DNA from: JANOBJ01 sp031411575
Lineage (GTDB): Bacteria; Pseudomonadota; Gammaproteobacteria; Burkholderiales; Burkholderiaceae_C
DNA: 13,110 nt
Assembly: GCA_031411575.1 (NCBI GenBank)
Contig: JANOBJ010000082.1
Span: 1-13,110 of the forward strand
Direction: 5' to 3'
The position numbers and the translations under genes were made by a program. The notes below the pieces were generated by a model. The model was not told where the DNA came from and made no database searches. It was given only the letters and a program-made list of their open reading frames with translations. Each line of letters begins with the position of its first letter. The first letter of the stretch is position 1. Below, one piece after another: positions 1 through 6,308 of the stretch.

Positions 1-1336
1 TGTACGCGTCGATCATGGTGTCGGTGAAAACACCGCCCTTGGTCAGGAAGCCGCGGCCCTTGTCCAGGTAGTCCAGCGCCTGGTCGAGGCTGTGGCAGAC
101 GGTCGGGATCTTCGCGTCTTCTTCCGGTGGCAGATGGTACAGGTCCTTGGTGGCGGCCTCGCCCGGGTGGATCTTGTTTTCCACGCCGTCCAGACCGGCC
201 ATCATCAGTGCCGAGAAGCACAGGTAGGGGTTGGCCAGCGGATCCGGGAAACGGGCCTCGATGCGGCGGCCCTTGGGGTTGGCCACATACGGAATGCGGA
301 TCGATGCCGAGCGGTTCTTGGCCGAGTAGGCCAGCTTGACCGGCGCCTCAAAGCCAGGCACCAAGCGCTTGTAGCTGTTGGTGCCGGGGTTGGTGATGGC
401 GTTCAGCGCGCGGGCATGCTTGATGATGCCGCCGATGTAGTACAGGGCGAAATCGGACAGGCCGGCGTAGCCGTCACCGGCGAACAGGTTCTTGCTGTCT
501 TTCCAGATCGACTGGTGCACGTGCATGCCCGATCCGTTGTCGCCCACCAGCGGCTTGGGCATGAAGGTCGCGGTCTTGCCGTAGGCGTTGGCGACGTTGT
601 GCACCACGTACTTGAGCAGGATGGTCCAGTCAGCGCGCTGCAGCAGCGTGCTGAAGCGGGTGCCCAGTTCGTTCTGGCCGGCGCCCGCCACTTCGTGGTG
701 GAACACCTCAACCGGCACGCCCAGCGATTCGAGAATCAACGACATCTCGGCGCGCATGTCCTGCGTGCTGTCGACCGGGGGCACCGGAAAATAGCCACCC
801 TTGACGGTGGGACGGTGGCCGCGGTTGCCGCCTTCGAGCTTCTTGCCCGAATTCCAGGGGGCTTCGTACTCGTCGATCTCGAAGAACGCGCCCGACATTT
901 CATTGGCCCAGCGCACGCCGTCAAAAATGAAGAACTCGGGTTCCGGACCGAAGAAGGCGGTGTCGCCCAGGCCGGATGCCTTGAGGTAGGCTTCTGCGCG
1001 GCGCGCGATCGAACGCGGGTCACGGTCATAGGCCTTGCCGTCACCTGGCTCATGCACGTCGCAGCTCAGGAACATCGTGGTTTCTTCGTAGAAGGGGTCG
1101 ATGTTGGCGGTGTTCGGGTCGGGCATGAGCAACATGTCGGACGCTTCAATGCCCTTCCAGCCGGCAATCGATGACCCGTCAAACGCATGGCCTGCGCTGA
1201 ACTTGTCTTCATCGAAATGCGAGACCGGCACGGTGACGTGCTGTTCCTTGCCACGGGTATCGGTGAAGCGGAAATCAACAAACTTGACTTCGTTTTCCTT
1301 CACCATCTTCATCACGTCAGCGACGGTCTTTGCCAT
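1..1336 (-). CDS. glnA: Glutamine synthetase type I, 3' end cut by window
   Basis: Makes glutamine from glutamate, ammonia and ATP in the cytoplasm; the central ammonium-assimilation enzyme, a dodecamer in this family. The 445 visible codons start at an ATG with an AGGAG Shine-Dalgarno sequence 6 nt upstream. The N-terminal beta-grasp reads VKFVDFRFTDTRGKEQH, followed by FDGSSIAGWKGIEASDM, the catalytic EPEFFIFD segment, HHEVAGAGQNELGTRF, the MHVHQS motif and KRLVPGFEAPVKL. Tyr-400, in KDLYHLPPEE, aligns with the tyrosine that is adenylylated by GlnE in enteric enzymes, so covalent control is likely. The family is usually about 470 residues long, so roughly 25 C-terminal residues lie beyond position 1. 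Upstream elements indicate sigma-54/NtrC transcription. Identification is secure; the adenylylation role is inferred from family knowledge. Confidence 0.98.
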   Translation of the reverse strand, partial: MAKTVADVMKMVKENEVKFVDFRFTDTRGKEQHVTVPVSHFDEDKFSAGHAFDGSSIAGWKGIEASDMLLMPDPNTANIDPFYEETTMFLSCDVHEPGDGKAYDRDPRSIARRAEAYLKASGLGDTAFFGPEPEFFIFDGVRWANEMSGAFFEIDEYEAPWNSGKKLEGGNRGHRPTVKGGYFPVPPVDSTQDMRAEMSLILESLGVPVEVFHHEVAGAGQNELGTRFSTLLQRADWTILLKYVVHNVANAYGKTATFMPKPLVGDNGSGMHVHQSIWKDSKNLFAGDGYAGLSDFALYYIGGIIKHARALNAITNPGTNSYKRLVPGFEAPVKLAYSAKNRSASIRIPYVANPKGRRIEARFPDPLANPYLCFSALMMAGLDGVENKIHPGEAATKDLYHLPPEEDAKIPTVCHSLDQALDYLDKGRGFLTKGGVFTDTMIDAY

Positions 1337-1395
1337 CAATTTCTCCTAGGTGGATCGTTGTTAAAAATCGGGGTTTTGCTACAGGAAGACCAGAA

Positions 1396-1411
1396 TGCAG
1401 TTTTTGTGCCA
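1396..1411 (-). promoter_or_regulatory. Sigma-54 (-24/-12) promoter of glnA
   Basis: The minus strand reads TGGCACAAAAACTGCA. This matches the RpoN consensus TGGCAC-N5-TTGCA at correct spacing, with one mismatch (C for the first T of the -12 block). The invariant GG and GC are 12 bp apart. The predicted start is near 1385, giving a leader of about 49 nt before glnA. Confidence 0.85.
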
Positions 1412-1450
1412 AAGCTGGTGCATCTCCGCCGCTACAAAGCTCTGTATTCT

Positions 1451-1467
1451 GCACCGACTTCAGGTGC
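1451..1467. promoter_or_regulatory. Promoter-proximal GCACC-N7-GGTGC dyad
   Basis: GCACC and GGTGC half-sites are separated by 7 nt instead of the usual 5, between the enhancer and the sigma-54 promoter. It could be a weak NtrC governor-type site or another regulator's operator. The neighbouring stretch 1474-1487 has a further small inverted repeat (TCCCG-GAAT-CGGGA) of unknown role. No gene is seen in 1337-1557. Confidence 0.35.
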
Positions 1468-1538
1468 GGTTTTTCCCGGAATCGGGAGCGGTTGCGGTTT
1501 TTGCAGACAATTCACCCCCAAATGGTGCCAGCACGGAA

Positions 1539-1557
1539 TTGCACCAACAAGGTGCAA
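1539..1557. promoter_or_regulatory. NtrC enhancer site, perfect palindrome
   Basis: TTGCACCAACAAGGTGCAA is a perfect 7+7 bp inverted repeat with a 5-nt centre. It fits the NtrC consensus GCACC-N5-GGTGC and closely resembles the E. coli glnA enhancer sites as I recall them. It lies about 160 bp upstream of the predicted glnA start, in enhancer position, and ends one base before the stop codon of the upstream cinA-like gene. Confidence 0.85.
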
Positions 1558-2409
1558 TCATGTTCGCACCAATTCGGGGCCAAGCTTGGCGTTGAAGCGG
1601 TGCAGACCGGCCAGCAAGCCCGGGTAGGCAAGGTTGACGAGTTCGGGTGCGCCCTTCACGCCGAGCTCAATGTGGCGGCCATATTCGGGGTGGTCCACGC
1701 TCGGCAGGCTGAACACCTTGACGCCCGCGTGCAGGCGCTCGATATCTTCCATCAGCGGCGTCAGCGTGGCCTCCATGGCGCCAAACACGATCACGGATTT
1801 CTCGACGTAGGCCGACTGGCGAAACAGATGAGCGTAGTGCGTATCCAGCACCCATTCCATCATCGGCCAGGCCATGACTGGAAAGCCAGGCAAGAAGTAA
1901 ATGCCCCCACGCTCCGCCGCGCAGAAAAAGCCTGGAATCTTGTTGTACGGGTTGGGAATGATCTGCGCGCCAACCGGGAACACGCCCATGTTGAGGCGGT
2001 GGATGTTGTCGGGGCGGTCGGGCTCATAGGGCACGCCCTGCTCCTTGGCCAGGTCTTGCATGCGCGAGCGAATCAGGCGCTCGGCCTCGGGGTGCAGCTG
2101 CAGGTCAGCGCCCAGCGCTCGGGCCGCGCACTGGCGCGTGTGGTCGTCGGGCGTGGCGCCAATGCCGCCGCATGAAAACACGATGTCGCCCGACGCGAAC
2201 GCGCGCGCCAGCGTGGCGGTGATGCGCTCGGGCGAGTCGCCCACGTAGTCGGCATGGCTCAGTTGCAGGCCGCGCGCGCCAAGCAATTCAATGCATTTGG
2301 CCAGGTGCTTGTCGGCGCGCTTGCCCGACAGGATTTCGTCGCCCACGATGATGAGCGAGAACGCAGGTGAATGATCAGAAGGGGTTGCGGGGGGTGCTGG
2401 TGGGTTCAT
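1558..2409 (-). CDS. CinA-type molybdopterin-binding-domain protein (COG1058)
   Basis: A 283-residue cytoplasmic protein made of a single MoCF_biosynth (MoaB/Mog/CinA N-terminal) domain followed by the usual COG1058 C-terminal region. Diagnostic blocks are IIVGDEILSGKRADKH (about residues 20-35), FSCGGIGATPDDHT (78-91) and, later, NPYNKIPGF and LPGFPVMAW. The C-terminal nicotinamide-nucleotide deamidase domain of full-length CinA is absent, as is common for this stand-alone type. The exact reaction is not known from sequence; pyrophosphatase activity on ADP-ribose-like nucleotides is described for CinA relatives. The ATG start overlaps the end of the upstream EI24 gene by 35 bp. No in-frame ATG, GTG or TTG occurs between it and the first conserved strand, so the overlap looks real. 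No strong Shine-Dalgarno is visible, consistent with translational coupling. Confidence 0.9.
   Translation of the reverse strand: MNPPAPPATPSDHSPAFSLIIVGDEILSGKRADKHLAKCIELLGARGLQLSHADYVGDSPERITATLARAFASGDIVFSCGGIGATPDDHTRQCAARALGADLQLHPEAERLIRSRMQDLAKEQGVPYEPDRPDNIHRLNMGVFPVGAQIIPNPYNKIPGFFCAAERGGIYFLPGFPVMAWPMMEWVLDTHYAHLFRQSAYVEKSVIVFGAMEATLTPLMEDIERLHAGVKVFSLPSVDHPEYGRHIELGVKGAPELVNLAYPGLLAGLHRFNAKLGPELVRT
1566..1580. promoter_or_regulatory. Second NtrC-like site, one mismatch
   Basis: GCACCAATTCGGGGC matches GCACC-N5-GGTGC with one mismatch. Its centre is 25 bp upstream (with respect to glnA) of the centre of the perfect palindrome. It lies inside the last codons of the cinA-like gene, so its sequence is also constrained by coding. 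A cooperative pair with the main site is plausible but inferred. Confidence 0.5.
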
Positions 2410-3268
2410 CGGGCAAGGCCAGGGGTGCGGGTTCGATTGGCGTCAGAGGCGGCGTGGCGGGCACGGGCGGCACGGCTTCAGCCCGCAGTTTTTCGAGCGC
2501 CGCCAAGCAGTAGTGCGAAAACCAGAGCGACGAGAACGCGAAGACCAGCGTGTAGATCCAGATCGCCACCGGCACCAGCACGACAAAGGCCGCCGCAAAC
2601 AGCGCGCCTGAGGCCCACACCAGGCTGGGCGCCGCGCCCAGGTAGCCGGTGACCACGCCGATGCCCAACAAGGTGCCGCGGTGGCGGCGGAAGATCTCGC
2701 GCCGCTCCTCCTTGCTGGCGTGGCTGGCCAGCGCATCAAACGTCATCACGCGGTAGGTGAGCCAGCCCCAGATCAGCGGCGGCAGCACCAGAATCAGCGG
2801 CGGCACCAGCCACAACGGCACCGAGATCACCAGCGCGATCAGCGCCAGCAGCGTCGAGCCGAGCGACCAGACCACGCTGACGACCATCGAGCCGCCCTGC
2901 TTGCGCTCCAGCCGGGGAAAACGGCGTTCGGCCACCAGCGCCACCAGCGACGGCGCCATGATGACCGCCACCACCAGCAGCGACAGCACCACGATCACCG
3001 GCGTCACCACGAAGATCACGATCAGCGGCGCCAGCACGGTCTTGAGCTTGCCCGCGCCCATGCCTTCGAGCCAGCTCCAGAGGTTGCGCACCATGGTGGA
3101 CGAATCGAGCGCGCCGCGCACCCAGTCGAGCGCCGGCTCCCAGTAAAAGTAGCCCACCCCGAGCGACAGGGCCACCATGATGACGAGCGGCAGGAATGAC
3201 AGCGCGATCACGCGCGGGTGCAGGCAGTAGGCCGCAGCGCGCCAGAACGAATCGAGGACCAAATTCAT
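2375..3268 (-). CDS. EI24-domain (CysZ-like) polytopic membrane protein
   Basis: A 297-residue integral inner-membrane protein. It has long hydrophobic stretches at roughly residues 19-43, 78-115, 128-172 and 200-260, typical of the EI24/CysZ superfamily. CysZ imports sulfate in enterics, but this branch (COG-level EI24 proteins of Burkholderiales) has no assigned substrate, so I do not claim transport of sulfate. The tail is proline-rich (about residues 267-297, ending STPRNPF) and probably cytosolic and disordered. The start is the ATG of MNLVLDSFWRAAAYCLHP; an in-frame upstream extension exists but lies in sequence belonging to the neighbouring gene. It sits 32 bp downstream of the desaturase-family gene, and its last 35 bp overlap the cinA-like start, so it is likely part of the same transcript. 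Confidence 0.85.
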   Translation of the reverse strand: MNLVLDSFWRAAAYCLHPRVIALSFLPLVIMVALSLGVGYFYWEPALDWVRGALDSSTMVRNLWSWLEGMGAGKLKTVLAPLIVIFVVTPVIVVLSLLVVAVIMAPSLVALVAERRFPRLERKQGGSMVVSVVWSLGSTLLALIALVISVPLWLVPPLILVLPPLIWGWLTYRVMTFDALASHASKEERREIFRRHRGTLLGIGVVTGYLGAAPSLVWASGALFAAAFVVLVPVAIWIYTLVFAFSSLWFSHYCLAALEKLRAEAVPPVPATPPLTPIEPAPLALPDEPTSTPRNPF

Positions 3269-3300
3269 GCCGCGAGCATACCGCGTGGCCGGGCCGGTTT

Positions 3301-4272
3301 TCAGGCGCGGCCGGCCAGCCGCCGCAGGCCCTGCCACTGTTGCCGCCAGAAGCCGCGCCCGTAGTCGCGCACCCGGCCCGTGGGCCCGGCCTCCACCTGG
3401 TCGCGCACGCCGGTGGGGTCGTAGCGTTGCTCGAAATTCGCGGTGCCGAACAGCACATCCCACCAGGGCAGCAACACACCAAAGTTGTGTCCACCCACGG
3501 TTCCGCGCCCGGCGGTTTCATGGCCGATGCCGATTGCGTGGTGCAGCCGGTGAAAGCGCGGGCTGATCCACAGGCGTTCGCCGACCGTGCCGAACCACAG
3601 CCGCAGGTTGGCGTGCTGGAAGCTCTCGCTGAGCTGGGTGAAGGCCACAATCGCGACAAACTGCCCCGGCGCCACGCCGATCAGCTGCGCCACGACCACG
3701 ATGATGCTGTCGCGGATCAGGTCATCGAGCAGGTGGTTGCGGTTGTCGCTCCACATCGTCATCTGGCGCTGCGAGTGGTGCAGCGCGTGCAGCTTCCACC
3801 ACCAGCCAAACTGGTGCTGGCCGCGGTGAATCCAGTAATCGACAACATCAAAGACCACCAGATAGACCACAAAGCCCACCAGCGCGATGTCGGTCACGCC
3901 GGGCCACAGCGCATCCAGGTGAAAGGTGCCCATGCCGGCCACGCGCAGCGCGCCGAACAGCTCGTCAAACAAGGGTTCGACCGTGAAGAACAGCGCCAGC
4001 CGGAACAGGCCGAGCCGGTGGACCAGGGTGTAGACGATGTCGGTGCGCACGGCGGCGCGGTCAGTCACCGGCTCCACCGGGCGCCAGCGCTGCAGCGGGC
4101 CGATGATCGCCAGCAGCACCGCGATCTGGATCAACCCCACCAGCAGCCAGCCCGTGGCCGTGAACGCCTGCTCGAGCCAGCCGCCCAGGCCGATGGCGAA
4201 CACCAGCGGCTGAACCAGCGACTCAAACAGCCCCTGCTGGGCGCTGGCGAACAGGTTGGCGAGGGCTTCCAT
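3301..4272 (-). CDS. Sterol desaturase / fatty acid hydroxylase family protein
   Basis: A 323-residue membrane di-iron protein of the FA_hydroxylase superfamily. N-terminal hydrophobic helices (about residues 20-60 and 125-145) precede the histidine clusters expected to hold the iron pair: H149-x3-H153 in DYWIHRGQH, H162-xx-HH166 in HALHHS and H241-xx-HH245 in HRLHH. The family inserts hydroxyls or double bonds into lipids using oxygen; bacterial members act on hopanoids, sterols, ornithine lipids or ether lipids. The substrate here is unknown, and NHLLDDL (about 179-185) is the only other family-like block. The ATG start has a purine-rich AGGGG upstream and lies 7 bp after the deacetylase stop, so the two are almost certainly co-transcribed. 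Confidence 0.92.
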   Translation of the reverse strand: MEALANLFASAQQGLFESLVQPLVFAIGLGGWLEQAFTATGWLLVGLIQIAVLLAIIGPLQRWRPVEPVTDRAAVRTDIVYTLVHRLGLFRLALFFTVEPLFDELFGALRVAGMGTFHLDALWPGVTDIALVGFVVYLVVFDVVDYWIHRGQHQFGWWWKLHALHHSQRQMTMWSDNRNHLLDDLIRDSIIVVVAQLIGVAPGQFVAIVAFTQLSESFQHANLRLWFGTVGERLWISPRFHRLHHAIGIGHETAGRGTVGGHNFGVLLPWWDVLFGTANFEQRYDPTGVRDQVEAGPTGRVRDYGRGFWRQQWQGLRRLAGRA

Positions 4273-4279
4273 ACCGCCC

Positions 4280-5110
4280 CTATGGGTTGCTCGCCACCCA
4301 GGCCCGGTAATCGGGGTGCTTGCGCAGGGTCTCGAAACAGAAGCCCTTTTCCTTCAGGCCGATGATCAGGGGCTCCAGCACCGCGGGCGCCCACGGGTCT
4401 TTGCGTGACCAGATGCCCAGGTGGGCCAGCAGGATGTCGCCCGGTTTGATGCCCTGCAGCGCCTTTCTCAACAGCGCCTCGTTGCTGATCTTCTCGCTCG
4501 GCAGCTCGTCGCCCAGAAAGCCGGCCGGCGACCAGCCCACATGCGCGTAACCACAGGCTTTGGCCGCAGCCAGCAACTTGGGGCTGGTCTTGCCGCCCGG
4601 CGCGCGAAACAGCGGCAGCGGCTTCTTGGCCGTATGGTCCTGCAGCCGCTCGGCCGCGTAGGCGATGCTCTCGCAGTACTTTTTGGCGTCCCAGGTGAAA
4701 TCACGCCCCTGGAACGCGCCGGCCGAGGGCTGGATGCGAAAACGCGGCTCGATGCCGGGCACATCGCCGCGCCAGTACACGTGGTCATAGGTGTGCGAGG
4801 CGAATTCGTGGCCCTCGGCCGCGCGCGCTTTCCACCACGGCGCCCAGTGGTTGCCCAGGCTGCCGTCACCCACCTTGGTGCGCTCGTTGGCGCCAAAGAA
4901 AGTGACCTTCACCTGGTGCTTTTTCAGGACCTCGGCCACCAGTGGGGCCACTTCCATGTGGCCGGTGTCAAACGTCAGGTAAACCGGCTTTTCACACGCA
5001 TTTTGTGCCATGGTCGGCGTCGGGTGGACATAGTTTGCTATAATAAATATAGCAAACGTCCACCGTGCCGGGCTACTGCCGCGGCGCGTGCTCAAGTGTC
5101 CAGACCCCAT
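4280..5110 (-). CDS. Polysaccharide deacetylase (NodB fold, TFDTGH variant)
   Basis: A carbohydrate-esterase-4 type deacetylase, probably exported, acting on an N-acetylated cell-envelope or capsular glycan; the substrate is unknown. With the start at 5110 it has 276 residues. NodB motifs: TFDTGH (catalytic-base Asp48; the usual second, metal-binding Asp is Thr49), SHTYDH (metal His106 and His110), FRAPGG (Arg169) and LLAHLG (His230). The start at 5110 has GGAGG 8 nt upstream and gives an Arg-rich N-terminus, a hydrophobic stretch (about residues 18-29) and a possible signal cleavage after TMA at 33-35. An alternative ATG at 5011 (MAQNACEKP, 243 residues) has no Shine-Dalgarno and no signal peptide. 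The 5110 start overlaps the YncE gene by 38 bp. The hydrophobic stretch is encoded by an AT-rich inverted repeat unlike the rest of the gene. The family is sure; the start is not. Confidence 0.9.
   Translation of the reverse strand: MGSGHLSTRRGSSPARWTFAIFIIANYVHPTPTMAQNACEKPVYLTFDTGHMEVAPLVAEVLKKHQVKVTFFGANERTKVGDGSLGNHWAPWWKARAAEGHEFASHTYDHVYWRGDVPGIEPRFRIQPSAGAFQGRDFTWDAKKYCESIAYAAERLQDHTAKKPLPLFRAPGGKTSPKLLAAAKACGYAHVGWSPAGFLGDELPSEKISNEALLRKALQGIKPGDILLAHLGIWSRKDPWAPAVLEPLIIGLKEKGFCFETLRKHPDYRAWVASNP
5033..5057. repeat. AT-rich 9-bp inverted repeat, GTTTGCTAT type
   Basis: GTTTGCTAT (5033-5041) and ATAGCAAAC (5049-5057) form a perfect 9-bp inverted repeat with a 7-nt A/T spacer, standing out in GC-rich DNA. 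It lies between the YncE stop and the conserved part of the deacetylase. If translation starts at 5110, it encodes the hydrophobic core of the signal peptide. The left arm is identical to 7081-7089. It might otherwise be a promoter or operator, since it contains TATAAT-like words on both strands. Confidence 0.8.
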
Positions 5111-6230
5111 GTGGCGACCTCCCTACGTTGACCTGGCGAATCACTTTCTTCGATTCAAGATCGATCACGGTGAGCTTGCGCGCCCAGCGCGACGTGACCA
5201 TCAGCCGCTTGCCATCGGCCGACACGTCCATGCAGTCCGGCCCGCCCGGCGCGGGAATGCTGGCCACCACCTCCAGCGTCTGCAGGTCAATCTTGCTGAT
5301 GCTGTTGGCCACGCGGTTGCTCACGTACACATGCCGCTTGTCGCCAGCCGAGCGGAATGCGTGTGCGCCGGCCCCGGTCTTGATCGCTTTCACGCGCTTC
5401 GGTTCCCTGCCCGACACGTCGAACACCTCGACCGAGTCGCCACCGGTCAGCCCCAGCAGCAGGGTGCGGTCATCCGGCGTCACATACACGTCCGCCGGCG
5501 TCGGGCCGGTGGCAATGCGCCACTTGACGGTTTGCGTGGCCAGGTCGACTGCCACCAGTTCGTCGCTGTCCTGCATCGAGGCATAAACCGTAGTGCTTTT
5601 GCTGTCGATCCACATGTGGCTGGGGGTTTTGGCGGTGGCGATGCGCTTGGCCAGCGTCATGTCCTTGCCGTCCCAGCGGTAGATGTCGATGTGGTTCAGC
5701 CGGTTGGCCGCCGTGACAAACCACTTCATGTCGGGCGAAAAGCGCAGGTGATACGGGTCGAGCACGCCGCGCACGGTGCGCTGCACCTCGGCGGTCTTGG
5801 GGTCGATGAAGGTCAATGAATCGCCCAGCGCGTTGGCAATGATGAGCGACTTTTCATCGGGCGTGAGGTACAGGTGGTGCGGCTCCTTGCCGGTGGGAAT
5901 GCGCCGGGTTTCGGTCCAGCTGACCGGGTCGATCACGCTGACACTGGCGTCCAGCGAGTTGAGCACGAAGATCGGGCGCGGCGTGGCGCCAGGGGTGGCC
6001 GCTGCGGCCGAAGCCGGTGCGGCGGATGCTGGCGCCGCAGCCGGTGCCGGTGCCGCCGGGGCCACGGGAGCCACCGTCAGCGTATTGGCCAGCACCGTGG
6101 CGGCTGTCACCCCGGTTGGCAAGCCCAGCAGCACGGCCAGCAGCGCAGGTAAAAACGTGGCAACAAATGCTGAACCAAACGCAAAAACGGGAGCGAAAAG
6201 GGGGGCGCCAGGGCGGTCAGAAAACTTCAC
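5073..6230 (-). CDS. YncE-like seven-bladed beta-propeller protein, exported
   Basis: About 385 residues: an N-terminal signal or anchor segment (hydrophobic about 15-37), an Ala/Pro-rich linker (about 54-86), then a propeller of repeated YVTN/YncE-type blades. Typical strings are LNSLDASVSVIDPVSW, VYVSNRVANSISKIDL, GPDCMDVSADGKRLMVTSRW and the closing VGRSPHGVWTL. YncE-family proteins are periplasmic or secreted propellers thought to bind ligands or partners; no enzyme activity can be read from the sequence. The start is uncertain. The GTG at 6230 (VKFSDRPG) gives a sensible signal sequence and leaves about 78 bp to the divergent hydrolase, whereas an ATG at 6302 would leave only 6 bp. The conserved Gly-Arg near the end is written GGG AGG, which creates the next gene's Shine-Dalgarno. 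It heads the minus-strand series ending at cinA. Confidence 0.85.
   Translation of the reverse strand: MKFSDRPGAPLFAPVFAFGSAFVATFLPALLAVLLGLPTGVTAATVLANTLTVAPVAPAAPAPAAAPASAAPASAAAATPGATPRPIFVLNSLDASVSVIDPVSWTETRRIPTGKEPHHLYLTPDEKSLIIANALGDSLTFIDPKTAEVQRTVRGVLDPYHLRFSPDMKWFVTAANRLNHIDIYRWDGKDMTLAKRIATAKTPSHMWIDSKSTTVYASMQDSDELVAVDLATQTVKWRIATGPTPADVYVTPDDRTLLLGLTGGDSVEVFDVSGREPKRVKAIKTGAGAHAFRSAGDKRHVYVSNRVANSISKIDLQTLEVVASIPAPGGPDCMDVSADGKRLMVTSRWARKLTVIDLESKKVIRQVNVGRSPHGVWTLEHAPRQ
5118..5125 (-). promoter_or_regulatory. Shine-Dalgarno for the deacetylase inside the YncE gene
   Basis: The minus strand reads AGGGAGGT, with GGAGG 8 nt before the ATG at 5110. It is built from the codons GGG AGG of the conserved YncE motif VGRSPHG, where this GC-rich genome would normally use GGC CGC. 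It decides the deacetylase start in favour of 5110 over 5011. Confidence 0.65.
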
Positions 6231-6308
6231 AACGACGATCAGGGGGAACAGCCCTCCAGTGTAGCCGCCCGCGCCTGGTGCCCCGCCGATTTCCCCTACC
6301 ATCGGCCC

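Noticed and set aside
92..1174. 360-codon open frame on the plus strand opposite glnA
   Set aside because: It is antisense to a certain glnA, has low-complexity Arg/Val/Gly/His composition and matches no family; it is a GC-rich mirror frame.
1474..1487. Intrinsic terminator for the cinA-like gene
   Set aside because: The TCCCG-GAAT-CGGGA stem is only 5 bp, and on the minus strand it is followed by A rather than T.
1187..2175. Plus-strand open frames crossing the glnA control region
   Set aside because: They run through the sigma-54 promoter and the NtrC site and antisense to glnA and the cinA-like gene; no ribosome-binding site or family features.
3196..4365. 389-codon open frame on the plus strand
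   Set aside because: It lies opposite the desaturase-family gene with its three histidine clusters, and its His/Gln/Arg-rich translation shows no domain; a mirror frame.
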